Source: a virus
Virus record (IMG/VR): IMGVR_UViG_3300033233_000009
Coordinates: 60,598 to 124,597 of that record
Strand: one strand, 5' to 3'
DNA: 64,000 nt
A program made the position numbers and the translations under genes. This document shows, in pieces, positions 54,898 through 62,752 of the stretch (the stretch's first letter is position 1; the number at the start of each line of letters is the position of its first letter). Below the pieces are notes generated by a model. It saw nothing but the letters and a program-made list of their open reading frames with translations. It was not told the origin of the DNA and ran no database searches.

Positions 54898-55130
54898 TGG
54901 GGCGCGCGCGGGTGGACTGGTCGGCCACCGACGCGGCGATCCTCGCCGTACTCCGGCAAGCGCAGCAGCCACTCCGCAGCCGGGAGATCAAGCAGCGCAG
55001 CGGAGTCCCGCCGCTGCACTTCGACATCCGGCTACAGATGCTGAAGCGCCGCGGCCTCATCGTATGTGATGGCCGCACGACGGCTGGCAGGTGGAAGATA
55101 TGGCGATGGCCCGCGAGTACCAGGCGCTGA
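54897..55130 (+). CDS. Winged-helix protein, 77 aa
   Basis: ATG at 54897 (GTGATG at the previous stop). AAILAVLRQAQQPLRSREIKQRSGVPPLHFDIRLQ then LKRRGLIVCDGRTTAGRWKIW (split at the turn) is a complete winged helix with recognition helix and wing. Likely transcriptional regulator. Confidence 0.65.
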   Translation: MGRARVDWSATDAAILAVLRQAQQPLRSREIKQRSGVPPLHFDIRLQMLKRRGLIVCDGRTTAGRWKIWRWPASTRR

Positions 55131-55573
55131 CGAAGGCCAAGTTCGGACCCGGTGGCCCCGGTTGCCGATGCTGCCAGCCGCATCACACCAAGCTCACCGC
55201 GCGCCGCGTGGTGCGTCGTAAGTCTCGGCAGGAGACAAGGCTGTTGACCAGCCACCCGCCCGAGTACGAGCCGGACCCGTGGGACGACTACCTGCTCTCG
55301 TACGACTGGGAGGAGGACCGCCTTTGGGGACCGAATGCCGGCGTTACCTGGCGCATGACAGAATCGCCGTTCCGGCTGGTGCCCGCGTGGGTGCGTGACG
55401 ATGCCGCGGAGGCGTACGAGAGAGAGCGCGCACTCTGGGCGCTCGCAGGAGAGCCGCTCTGCTTGACCTGGGGCGTCCCAGTGTCGCTGTGCGACGAGAT
55501 GCGATTCTTCCTTCAGACGCTCGTTACCGCGCACGATGACCTGCTCATCGTGACCGGCTGCTGGCACGACTAG
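55100..55573 (+). CDS. Unknown 157-aa protein
   Basis: ATG 55100 preferred (GGAAG just upstream); GTG 55091 possible. CRCCQPHHTKLTARRVVRRK is basic and may bind zinc; the rest is acidic and Trp-rich. Ends overlapping the convergent minus-strand gene by 4 bp. Confidence 0.5.
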   Translation: MAMAREYQALTKAKFGPGGPGCRCCQPHHTKLTARRVVRRKSRQETRLLTSHPPEYEPDPWDDYLLSYDWEEDRLWGPNAGVTWRMTESPFRLVPAWVRDDAAEAYERERALWALAGEPLCLTWGVPVSLCDEMRFFLQTLVTAHDDLLIVTGCWHD

Positions 55574-56145
55574 GACAGCCACTGCCAGAGCGCGCCGGCC
55601 CAGCCCGCGTAGCCCGCCACCGTCGGCTGCACCCCGTCCGGGCCGCGCGGCAGCGTCAGCGCCGTGGCGGTCGGGAAGTACCGCGGCGACGGCTCGCCCT
55701 CACGCGCCCGCACGCTGGCCGGTGGTGCCACCGGCGGCCCGATCCAGACGACCTCGGCGCCCGCTGCCTGGATGGCGGTCAGCAGACCCTTCAGCGCCGT
55801 CGCCTGCTTGGCCCCCGCCGCGCCGTTCGCTGCCGGCACGTCGAGCGCCACGACCACGAGCGTCGGCTTGAACGCCGCGAGCTTCGCTGCCAGCTCCGGC
55901 CGCACGGCCCACTCGTCGGTGCGCAGCGGCTTCGTGCCGCTCGGGACGCCCACCGAGTCGAACGGTACCTTCTGCTCCTTCGCGAGTGCGCCGAGCGGGG
56001 GACCGAGCCCGCTCGCGAACGCCCCGCCCACGAGCAGCAGGCGCGTTGCACCCCCGGGCACGATCTTGGGCCCACGGCGCACCAGGCGCGCAAGGCCGAC
56101 GCCTGCCACCACGGCCAATCCACCGTACAGCCAGCGGCGATCCAT
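55570..56145 (-). CDS. Membrane-anchored SGNH/GDSL-hydrolase-like protein, 191 aa
   Basis: ATG 56145. An N-terminal helix (WLYGGLAVVAGVGLARLV) anchors a flavodoxin-like domain: RLLLVGGAFASGLGPPLG resembles SGNH block I with Ser in GGAFASG, LVVVALDVPAANG resembles block III, and VVWIGPPVAPP block IV. The C-terminal SXDXXH is not clear (PDGVQPTVAGYAG has D without H), so activity is uncertain. It may modify cell-wall or glycan acyl groups. Confidence 0.65.
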   Translation of the reverse strand: MDRRWLYGGLAVVAGVGLARLVRRGPKIVPGGATRLLLVGGAFASGLGPPLGALAKEQKVPFDSVGVPSGTKPLRTDEWAVRPELAAKLAAFKPTLVVVALDVPAANGAAGAKQATALKGLLTAIQAAGAEVVWIGPPVAPPASVRAREGEPSPRYFPTATALTLPRGPDGVQPTVAGYAGWAGALWQWLS

Positions 56146-56169
56146 CGTCGCCGTGCAGCCTACCTGCGG

Positions 56170-56370
56170 CTACTGCGTCGCCGCAAGTTTTGCGCAGCGT
56201 CGCTCACGGCGCTCGACCGGCGGCGGCTCACTCAGCGGCTCGGCAAGCGTCGTGCGACAGGTACAGTGTCGCAATTCCAACCAAGTTCCGTCGCCCGCGT
56301 CCTGGTAGCCGCACAGCGGCAGGCTGGTCCACTCGACGGTCTGCCCACAGCATCGACAGCGGCGCTTCAT
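56170..56370 (-). CDS. Small zinc-binding protein, 66 aa
   Basis: ATG 56370. KRRCRCCGQTVEWTSLPLCG and LRHCTCRTTLAE give CxCC and CxC clusters for zinc. Basic. Unknown. Confidence 0.6.
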   Translation of the reverse strand: MKRRCRCCGQTVEWTSLPLCGYQDAGDGTWLELRHCTCRTTLAEPLSEPPPVERRERRCAKLAATQ

Positions 56371-56747
56371 GGCGAAACCGTCCCAATAGCGCGTTCGATG
56401 GTCGTGAGCAACTTCTCCGCGGCCACCGGATCGTCCTTCACGGCGTCGTGCAGGATCAGTGCGGCGCCGGGCATTTCGTACGAGCGCACGAGCGCGTTGT
56501 TCGCGTCGCACTCCTCGACCACGCGCCCCTCCCCCTCGCCCAGGATCAGAAGGAACCAGTGCCCCCCGTATTGCAGGAGCAGCTCCGCGGCGTACGGCCG
56601 CGGGGAGCGCCTGCACGCCTCCACGTGGTCGTCGAGCGCCTCACGGATCAGCCAGAGCAGCGGCAGTTGTCCGAGGACGGCCCCGGCCAGTGCAGCGACC
56701 GCGGCACGCCGGTCGAGTGCAGCCTGCGCGGCACTCACCGCCGACAT
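56367..56747 (-). CDS. Unknown 126-aa protein
   Basis: ATG 56747 with GGAAGGG RBS. Ala-rich helices at the N-terminus, then YAAELLLQYGGHWFLLILGEGEGRVVEECDANN, and a C-terminal helix pair. Overlaps the next gene. Unknown. Confidence 0.5.
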   Translation of the reverse strand: MSAVSAAQAALDRRAAVAALAGAVLGQLPLLWLIREALDDHVEACRRSPRPYAAELLLQYGGHWFLLILGEGEGRVVEECDANNALVRSYEMPGAALILHDAVKDDPVAAEKLLTTIERAIGTVSP

Positions 56748-56776
56748 TCTGGCGGCCCTTCCGCGCCGTGCCGCTC

Positions 56777-56992
56777 TCAGGTGCGAGATGACCACGTGGG
56801 GGGCCAGCACCTTGCCGAACGTGCACTCCCAGAGATCCCAGCCCGGGTGTGCAGCATGCCGTACTCGACCGGATCCGCCTTGTGGGCTTCTTCCACCGTC
56901 TTCTGCTCGGCTTCGGTGAGGGCGCCTCCCGTGAACGCCTTGAGCATCAGTCGCTCCACGGCCGCCCACCGGATCTGCTTCTGCTGCTTCAC
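56777..56992 (-). CDS. Small helical protein, 71 aa
   Basis: GTG 56992 with GAGAGGA RBS. IRWAAVERLMLKAFTGGALTEAEQKTVEEAHKADPVEYGMLHT matches a small phage protein pattern (GALT..EQ..VEEAH..DP..Y..LH). The last 20 residues are Ser/Arg-rich and may be frameshifted. Confidence 0.5.
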   Translation of the reverse strand: MKQQKQIRWAAVERLMLKAFTGGALTEAEQKTVEEAHKADPVEYGMLHTRAGISGSARSARCWPPTWSSRT

Positions 56993-57007
56993 GGGCTCGG
57001 TCCTCTC

Positions 57008-57385
57008 TTAGCGTCGCTCGCGGCGCCCGCGCTCCAGTAAGCACTGCACCTCGTGCAGCACATGCTGGTGCCCGCAGTCTGTCTCGGGAATCTCGCGAAG
57101 CACTGCAACGATGCGCTCGGCACTCCCCCGGAGCGTCACCTTCAGCTCCAGGTCTCGCCGCAGGTAGGCGATGGCTGCCTCCGGCGAATGGCCGCAGGCG
57201 CGGTCATTGCCTACCTGGACGGTCCACTCGACCTCGGCCCAGTTCTGACTCGGCATGTTGTTGTCGTGGCGTTCCCCCACGCGGTACATGAGACGTACCT
57301 CGGTGAGCACCGCATCCGGGAACTCCCGTTGCAGCAAAGCTAGCGCGGCGCGCGCCGCCTCCCTGGTCTCTCGGTGCTGGGTCAT
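57008..57385 (-). CDS. Unknown 125-aa protein
   Basis: ATG 57385 overlaps the upstream gene stop. N-terminal helix then beta segment (AEVEWTVQVGNDRACGHSPE), helix and Cys/His tail (DCGHQHVLHEVQC). Unknown. Confidence 0.55.
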   Translation of the reverse strand: MTQHRETREAARAALALLQREFPDAVLTEVRLMYRVGERHDNNMPSQNWAEVEWTVQVGNDRACGHSPEAAIAYLRRDLELKVTLRGSAERIVAVLREIPETDCGHQHVLHEVQCLLERGRRERR

Positions 57386-57615
57386 CGCGTCACCTCTTTC
57401 TTCCGCTCGGCCACGAGCACGTCGCGCAGTAGAGGAGTCCCCGTCAATCGGCGCTGAAGGCGTGCCCGAGAGGAGTCGCTGGCGACCAGCAACCCGTCAC
57501 GTAGCGCGACCCACCGGCCCGCGAACTCTCCCCGATGCGACTCCACCCATCGCATGTTGTCCCGGAGGTCTCCACGGCCACTCGCCGGAAGAAGTCTAGT
57601 CGGCGCGGTCGTCAC
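57382..57615 (-). CDS. DUF5678-like small protein, 77 aa
   Basis: GTG 57615. NMRWVESHRGEFAGRWVALRDGLLVASDSSRARLQRRL carries the pattern of DUF5678 (hydrophobic helix, G.WVAL.dG.lvA.a). The domain occurs in bacteria and phages without known function. Confidence 0.6.
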   Translation of the reverse strand: MTTAPTRLLPASGRGDLRDNMRWVESHRGEFAGRWVALRDGLLVASDSSRARLQRRLTGTPLLRDVLVAERKKEVTR

Positions 57616-57914
57616 GCCCGCCTCCGCAGCCGCAGCCGCCGGCCGATTCGTACCCCGCGCACGGCGGCGAGGAGCTTCCGCGCATCGTCGCCACCGGGCA
57701 CCGCGAAGGACAGGCGCCCCTTACGCACCAGGAGCGCGAGCCGCAGGCAGCCGTCGCCCTCCGGCAGTGCGTCGCCGGCCAGGCACGCCATCGCGCGCTC
57801 GGCGTCTATCTCGGCGAACGCCCCCGGGTGCGCGTGGAAGCAGAGGTGCCCCTCGTCGTCCATCGTCACGACGTGGATCGCGTCGCCGCAACGAACTCGG
57901 TACCGCCCGCTCAT
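57612..57914 (-). CDS. Unknown 100-aa protein
   Basis: Minus-strand ATG at 57914 overlaps the upstream VWA gene stop. Beta-rich with HLCFHAHPGAFAEIDAERAM; basic C-terminus (IGRRLRLRRRA). Unknown; in the MoxR-VWA operon by overlap. Confidence 0.55.
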   Translation of the reverse strand: MSGRYRVRCGDAIHVVTMDDEGHLCFHAHPGAFAEIDAERAMACLAGDALPEGDGCLRLALLVRKGRLSFAVPGGDDARKLLAAVRGVRIGRRLRLRRRA

Positions 57915-60436
57915 GCGGCCGCCTTGCTCTTGCCCTTGGGGTCACGGATCGCGAGCACGCGCTTCGCGTACGGCGGGGGCGGGTAGGACTTCTCCCAGTC
58001 CACGGCGGGGTCGAGCACGCCGACCACGAGCTGACAGCCGCGCGGCGGCTCCTTCGGCCAGGGCGTCGCGCCGTCAGTGAGCACGATGATCACCTTGCTC
58101 TGGAGCTTCTGGGCGGCGGCGATCCCGACGCCCATGTCCGTGCCGCCACCGCCCGCCAGCTCCACGTCGAGCGCGCTCGATACGCGCTGCGCCCCACCGT
58201 GTACCGCCGCATCGCAGCAGAGCACCGGCACCTTGCGCTGCCCGACCACGCGCAGGATGCCCTGCACCTCGCAGAGCGCGCGCGCGAGCAGGTCGCCGCC
58301 CATGCTGCCCGACGTGTCCAGCACGACCGACGCCTCCGGGCAGGGTCGGACCAGCGCAGGCATGAGCACGCCACCGAAGCTGCCGCGGCGGCTCACCTTC
58401 GTGTACGAGTAGTCCACCGCGCCGCGCGCCATGGTGACGGCGGTCTTGACCAGGGCCGACAGCTCGCGCTCCCAGGGCACGACGGCCGGCTCCAGCAGGG
58501 TTTCGGCCCAGCGCTTCCAGCCGGCCGGCACGCTGCCGGGCGCCCGTTGCGCGGCGGACTGAATCTCCGCTGCGACCTGGCGCCGGAGCAGGTCGCCCTC
58601 GGCCTCACCGATACCGGGCGCCTTCTTGCCCGGCTCACCGGTGCCCGGCGCGGGCAGCTCGTACGGCCGCGCCACGCCGTGCGCGCCACTCCCGCAGTCG
58701 CACTTCTCGGGCAGCGAGCCGTCCCCCGCGGGTTTGCCGGGGGCCGGGTGCCTGCCCGACGGCTGGGGCTTGCCCAGGCCCTGGCCGGGGCTCCCTCCGC
58801 CCGGCTGGCCACTTCCCGCCTTGCCGCCGCCACGCTTCGGCGGCGGGTTAGCGAGCATCATCTGGTAGTACTCCTCCCACAGCTTGCCGTCGGGCCAGCC
58901 GAACTTGCGCGGCAGCGGCGGGTCCCCGGGGAGGTGCAGCTTCATCTCCGGCGCCTCTTTCTCCGCCTCGAAGTCGTCGTTGATCTCCAGATCCTCGCAG
59001 TTATGAACGAGTAGCCCTTCGGCGACGTACGTGTGGTCGCTCGTCTCCATGTTGTAGACAGGCCCACTGTAGGGCTCACTCGTAACGCTGCGCACCGGCA
59101 CGGCGATTCCACCATCGACCGGTTTCCATCGGCGTGCGTACGAGGAGAACGTGCGCCCCTTGAACGTACGGGGAGATTGGGCTGGCTCCCAGCGCCAGCC
59201 CACACTGAACAGCTTGTTCGCTGATTGGATGAGTTTGCCGAGAATCCTCCGACCCGCCTTCTGCACTCTGCTCGTCTGCCACGTACCGAGGCCCAGCCGG
59301 CAGAGGAGCAAGCGTACCTGTACGGCAAGGCCAGCACTTGCTGTCGATAGGACAACGTGCTGGTTCGATGTGGAGCCGTCTCCGGCCAAGAGCCCCTCTA
59401 GGTAGGCACGTACGATAGCGAGGTCCGTGTGGTGCACGATGAACCAAGGCACCTTCTTCTGGAGAGCGCCGTCGCCGCACCACTCCTTGAGCGCCCGCGC
59501 CAGCACGGGGCCGCTGAGGTAAACGGTGATGGAGCCCGCGGCACCCGCTTTACCGGCGTGGCTTGTGACGGTCCCCGCAAACCCATGCGCGACCGCAATA
59601 CCAGCAGCCCGAGCCACGAGTGCCTGTTCTCGCGGGCCCAGCGATAAGTTCGCCGACCGCCTTCCGCTGCCTTCTGCCGTGTAGAGGCCCAGCAGCCATG
59701 CTGTTTCCGTATTCAACACGAACTCGCGCTGCGTGCAGCGGGACGCAAGCGAGTTGCCGCCTTCTCGCATGTACGGCTCCAGGCTGAACACCGTGTCCGT
59801 CACGGTGCCCGGAAGGCTCGGGATGACCACGTAGTCTGTCTCGGTCAGCGTTCCGGCTTCTGCCCACTCTGGCTCCTTGAGCCGAATCGGTGTCAGCCCC
59901 TTCTTGTGACGCCGCCGTACGACGCGCAGAGGATGCTCCGGTGTGCACCGTAGGACGGCACCAGCCGCACGGATCGTCAGCAGCGGCCCCTCGTACTGAC
60001 GCACCATCGGCGTCACCACCCGCACCCGTCCCGCGGCACCGACGGTTTCGGTACGCGGCGCCTCAACGGGCAGGCCATCCCCCAAGATCGTACCTGGTGG
60101 GAAGCAGACGTTGACCCGGTACGCCGTCTCCTCGACCTCCTCGATCGGCGCCTGGCGGATGAGATGCTCCGCGCGCTCGTGGTGCTTGCGGAGCCAGTGC
60201 CCCAGCTCGTGCACGAGCACCGCCGCGCACTGCTCCGCGGTCCACTGCTCTCCCGACGCGGTGCTGCCGGTGCCGATGCGGGCCGGGTTGATGTAGACCC
60301 GCCCGTACTTGTCCACCGCCATGGTCTCGACGCGAGACTCGGCGACGAGGTGCATGGCGAACAGCGCAGTCGCGAAGTAGGGCCGCTTGTGCGCGGCCAG
60401 GAAGCGAACCGAGGCGATCTTGGTGCTGTCGTCCAT
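57911..60436 (-). CDS. Metallopeptidase/VWA protein containing an intein, 841 aa
   Basis: After removal of the intein (residues 111-479) the host protein has 472 residues. The N-terminus has the zinc site VLVHELGHWL (H76, E77, H80), in the style of DUF2201 proteins; a Pro/Gly-rich linker follows; the C-terminus is a VWA domain with MIDAS VVLDTSGSMGG (near residue 705) and GGGTDMGVG. DUF2201-VWA proteins pair with MoxR AAA+ ATPases, and such a gene (61198-62349) lies just upstream in the operon. VWA-MoxR pairs act as chaperone-like modules that remodel protein complexes. The phage target is unknown. Confidence 0.85.
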   Translation of the reverse strand: MDDSTKIASVRFLAAHKRPYFATALFAMHLVAESRVETMAVDKYGRVYINPARIGTGSTASGEQWTAEQCAAVLVHELGHWLRKHHERAEHLIRQAPIEEVEETAYRVNVCFPPGTILGDGLPVEAPRTETVGAAGRVRVVTPMVRQYEGPLLTIRAAGAVLRCTPEHPLRVVRRRHKKGLTPIRLKEPEWAEAGTLTETDYVVIPSLPGTVTDTVFSLEPYMREGGNSLASRCTQREFVLNTETAWLLGLYTAEGSGRRSANLSLGPREQALVARAAGIAVAHGFAGTVTSHAGKAGAAGSITVYLSGPVLARALKEWCGDGALQKKVPWFIVHHTDLAIVRAYLEGLLAGDGSTSNQHVVLSTASAGLAVQVRLLLCRLGLGTWQTSRVQKAGRRILGKLIQSANKLFSVGWRWEPAQSPRTFKGRTFSSYARRWKPVDGGIAVPVRSVTSEPYSGPVYNMETSDHTYVAEGLLVHNCEDLEINDDFEAEKEAPEMKLHLPGDPPLPRKFGWPDGKLWEEYYQMMLANPPPKRGGGKAGSGQPGGGSPGQGLGKPQPSGRHPAPGKPAGDGSLPEKCDCGSGAHGVARPYELPAPGTGEPGKKAPGIGEAEGDLLRRQVAAEIQSAAQRAPGSVPAGWKRWAETLLEPAVVPWERELSALVKTAVTMARGAVDYSYTKVSRRGSFGGVLMPALVRPCPEASVVLDTSGSMGGDLLARALCEVQGILRVVGQRKVPVLCCDAAVHGGAQRVSSALDVELAGGGGTDMGVGIAAAQKLQSKVIIVLTDGATPWPKEPPRGCQLVVGVLDPAVDWEKSYPPPPYAKRVLAIRDPKGKSKAAA
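59000..60106 (-). mobile_element. Intein with LAGLIDADG endonuclease, 369 aa
   Basis: Starts at Cys111 (CFPPGTILG), ends at VHN479, followed by Cys480. Block B is LRCTPEHPL. LAGLIDADG-like motifs are WLLGLYTAEG and YLEGLLAGDG, so the homing endonuclease seems intact. Blocks F and G read VYNMETSDHTYVAEGLLVHN. Removing it joins AYRVN-V to CEDLEINDD, next to the HELGH zinc site, a conserved position as expected for inteins. Confidence 0.9.
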
Positions 60437-60449
60437 GGCAGATCCTACG

Positions 60450-60920
60450 TCAGAGCCAGCGGGTAGCTTCCTCGGAAAGTTCGTAGCACCGCCGCCGGGC
60501 GCGTTCGATGCCGAGCAGGATGCGGGTCGCTGCCTCGACGTTGGTGCCTGCGCGACGGGCCAGGTCAGCCGCGGCCGTCCGCACGTCGAAGAACTTGCGC
60601 GGCTCGCCCTGCACCGGGACCACCGTGAGCAGGGGGACCAGCATGTGCTCCGGGCGCCCTGGTTTCACCCCGCCCTGAGAATGCGAGGGTGTCAGGTGCA
60701 GCCGTGCCATTACGCCGCGCGGCAGCGCGACCCGCACGTACTCGCGACCGGTCTTGCTGGCTCGCATAGCGATGCCGGCGAGGAGCCCCGCGTCACGCAG
60801 CGACGCACGTGTGTCCCGGAAAACCCCCAGGCCCTTCGTGATCGGCGCCAGGACGGCCGCGCCGCCGCCCGCTCCGCCGAGCGTCGCGGCGACAATCTCC
60901 CGTTGCAGGTTCGCGCGCAT
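60450..60920 (-). CDS. Unknown 156-aa protein
   Basis: ATG 60920 overlaps the upstream stop. An Ala/Gly-rich N-terminus (LGGAGGGAAVLAPI), then a basic middle with MRASKTGREYVRVALPRG and a helical C-terminus. In the MoxR-VWA operon. Unknown. Confidence 0.55.
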   Translation of the reverse strand: MRANLQREIVAATLGGAGGGAAVLAPITKGLGVFRDTRASLRDAGLLAGIAMRASKTGREYVRVALPRGVMARLHLTPSHSQGGVKPGRPEHMLVPLLTVVPVQGEPRKFFDVRTAAADLARRAGTNVEAATRILLGIERARRRCYELSEEATRWL

Positions 60921-61198
60921 CACGCCGCTCCCCGCACGGCGACCCGCTCCCACCCGAAGGCGGCGCAGTACCACGCCTCGCCGGTGGCTACGTCGATGGC
61001 CACGTCGCCGACGCTCATGGAGCGCACCCGAAGGCGGCAGCACGTCTCCGTGCCGCCCACCGCGTTCATCTCGCGGAACAGCGCCTCCAGGTCGGCTGCC
61101 TCGACCCGGGCGACCTCCCGGTAGGCCGCCGGATCCACCTCGGCCGGAGCCGCGGAGGGGCCGAAGGCCGAGCCGTACAGGACTCGATAGGTGGCCAT
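60920..61198 (-). CDS. Unknown 92-aa protein
   Basis: ATG 61198 overlaps the MoxR gene stop. Contains RVEAADLEALFREMNAVGG, a recurring phage pattern (VE...LE.LFR.MNAV.G.E), and CCRLRVRSMSVGDVA. Between MoxR and the VWA protein, perhaps a linker component. Unknown. Confidence 0.6.
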   Translation of the reverse strand: MATYRVLYGSAFGPSAAPAEVDPAAYREVARVEAADLEALFREMNAVGGTETCCRLRVRSMSVGDVAIDVATGEAWYCAAFGWERVAVRGAA

Positions 61199-62349
61199 CA
61201 GATCAGCCCCGCGATCTTGAGGATCGGAACGAAAGCAGACACTTCCTTCGGGAGCCGCGTGTCGGGCGGCCGGTGCGCCGCGAGCAGCCGCGCCGACGAG
61301 GCGGCGATGTCCGGCCGCCCCTGGCTGGTCGCCTTGGCGAGCACGTGCCACGCCGCGTTCCAGCGCTTGGGCGTGTTGTTGGCGAGCACTGCCGAGACGA
61401 CGGCCGTGAGCACCGCGAACGCGCGGTCCCCTCGCTCGGGCAGCTTCAGGCTCGCGGGATCCGCGAGCACGGCCTCGGGATCGGGCAGGTCCAGTTCGCC
61501 GACGTAGGTGAGCCACTCCCGCGCCGCGCCGGGCCCGACGCACCCCCCGACGCACTTCACGAGCACGTCATGCGGCAGCGCGCCCTTCGTGTCGCCGATT
61601 CCGTAGCCGAGCGCGCGGCAGCCCGCGATCAGCCGCTCCGCTTGCGTCCACGACCGCATGGACGGGAACGGCTTGCTGCGCAACGCCGCTTCCGCGGGCA
61701 TCTTGCGAATCGCGTCGGGCTTCGCGTTAGCGAACGCGGCCACGAGCGTCCTGGCCCACAGGAGGTGCTTCTCCCAGTCCGCGGGGAGCGCCTCGCCCGC
61801 GTCGGGCGCCGGGAAGCCCGCGATGTGCGCCTGGTTCCAGTACTCGACCGGCATGTCCCAGCCGAGGTGGCAGAACCGGTTGCTGAGCGGCGCGCTCAGC
61901 TCGTAGCCCGACTCCGCGATGTCCGCGGGGTTCATGGCCACGACGGTCGCGAGGTTCGGGATCTTCGTCTCGCCCCACACGCCGTCGAGCACCCCGCGCA
62001 TCGTGGCCGAGCGCGTCGCGGGCGCGCCGTTCGAGAACTCGTCGAGCAACAGGCCGGGGCGCTTCGCACGCGCCAGCCGGGCGACCCAGCCCACCGGGAG
62101 CATCCCGACGCCGGCTGGTTGCGTGATGCGCCCCTCCTTGTCGCTCACCGCCGCCTGCGGCACCGGGTAGCCGCCGTACTCGGGCGGCTCGTGGAGCGCC
62201 ACGATGCTCACCTGATAGTCGTCGCAGTGCGCCGCGAACAGCGCCTCGACGATCGCCGTCTTGCCCTCACCGACCCCCCCCTCCAGTAGGGCGGGCACTC
62301 GGGTCTGGATGCACATAGCGAGCGCCTTGATGGTTGCGTCGAAGTTCAT
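61198..62349 (-). CDS. MoxR-type AAA+ ATPase, 383 aa
   Basis: Walker A GGVGEGKT (residues 24-31), Walker B GLLLDEFSNG (D103, E104) and sensor region ATVVAMNPADIAESGYEL. MoxR ATPases work with VWA partners to remodel proteins or metal centres; the VWA/metallopeptidase gene lies two genes downstream. ATG 62349 has AAAGGAC upstream. Phages with this gene pair are known, but its role there is not. Confidence 0.85.
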   Translation of the reverse strand: MNFDATIKALAMCIQTRVPALLEGGVGEGKTAIVEALFAAHCDDYQVSIVALHEPPEYGGYPVPQAAVSDKEGRITQPAGVGMLPVGWVARLARAKRPGLLLDEFSNGAPATRSATMRGVLDGVWGETKIPNLATVVAMNPADIAESGYELSAPLSNRFCHLGWDMPVEYWNQAHIAGFPAPDAGEALPADWEKHLLWARTLVAAFANAKPDAIRKMPAEAALRSKPFPSMRSWTQAERLIAGCRALGYGIGDTKGALPHDVLVKCVGGCVGPGAAREWLTYVGELDLPDPEAVLADPASLKLPERGDRAFAVLTAVVSAVLANNTPKRWNAAWHVLAKATSQGRPDIAASSARLLAAHRPPDTRLPKEVSAFVPILKIAGLI

Positions 62350-62660
62350 CGTCGTCCTTTCGTTTCCGTTCCAGTGCCTCCGACGGCAGCAGTGCTGCCA
62401 GCATTCACCAACTGCGCCGCGCAGTCCAGCGCGTCGGCTCCGGGGTCCCCGAGCACGCGCCACACCGTGACCGCCACCGGGTGACTCGGGCGCCGCGACC
62501 AGTCGCGAATGTCGGCCGCCGCCTCCGCCAGCTCCGCCGGGGCCACGCCGTGGCGCCGGGCCACGGCGGCGATCCGTTCGGCGTCCTCGCTCGGGGAGGT
62601 CGCGGGGTTGCCCTTTCGCAGGGCTCGTTCCAGTGCGGTCAATGCTGCCATGCTCGCCAT
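62346..62660 (-). CDS. Small helical protein, 104 aa
   Basis: Start at ATG 62660 or 62651 (the latter better spaced from GGGAAGG). Helical (ALERALRKGNPATSPSEDAE, RRHGVAPAELAEAAADIRDW) with a Gly/Thr tail whose DNA carries a GGCAGC-AGT-GCTGCC dyad. The stop overlaps the MoxR start. Confidence 0.55.
   Translation of the reverse strand: MASMAALTALERALRKGNPATSPSEDAERIAAVARRHGVAPAELAEAAADIRDWSRRPSHPVAVTVWRVLGDPGADALDCAAQLVNAGSTAAVGGTGTETKGRR
62385..62399. promoter_or_regulatory. GGCAGC-AGT-GCTGCC dyad operator
   Basis: Perfect 6-3-6 dyad inside the 3' end of the preceding gene, 36 bp before the MoxR start codon on the minus strand. Confidence 0.5.
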
Positions 62661-62673
62661 CCTTCCCTTAGAC

Positions 62674-62724
62674 GGTAGCAGTGCTGCCGTTATTCAATGG
62701 CACCGTTCTGCTGCCAGTGGTAGC
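62674..62724 (-). promoter_or_regulatory. Promoter region with two GCTGCC operators
   Basis: GGTAGC-AGT-GCTGCC (62674-62688) and GCTGCC-AGT-GGTAGC (62710-62724) flank TTGAAT on the minus strand in the gap before the 62660 gene. The second dyad continues into GCCGCC half-sites at 9-bp steps. Confidence 0.5.
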
Positions 62725-62752
62725 AGCGCCGCCACCCGGGCGCAAGCCCTGC

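Noticed and set aside
53176-54900. A lysis cassette around the small membrane proteins
   Set aside because: Two holin-like membrane proteins are present, but no endolysin or spanin motif was found nearby, so no lysis role is called.
55550-55569. CGTGACCGGCTGCTGGCACG as another sigma-54-like element
   Set aside because: It lies at a convergent gene end, lacks GG-N10-GC spacing with a following start codon, and sits inside coding sequence.
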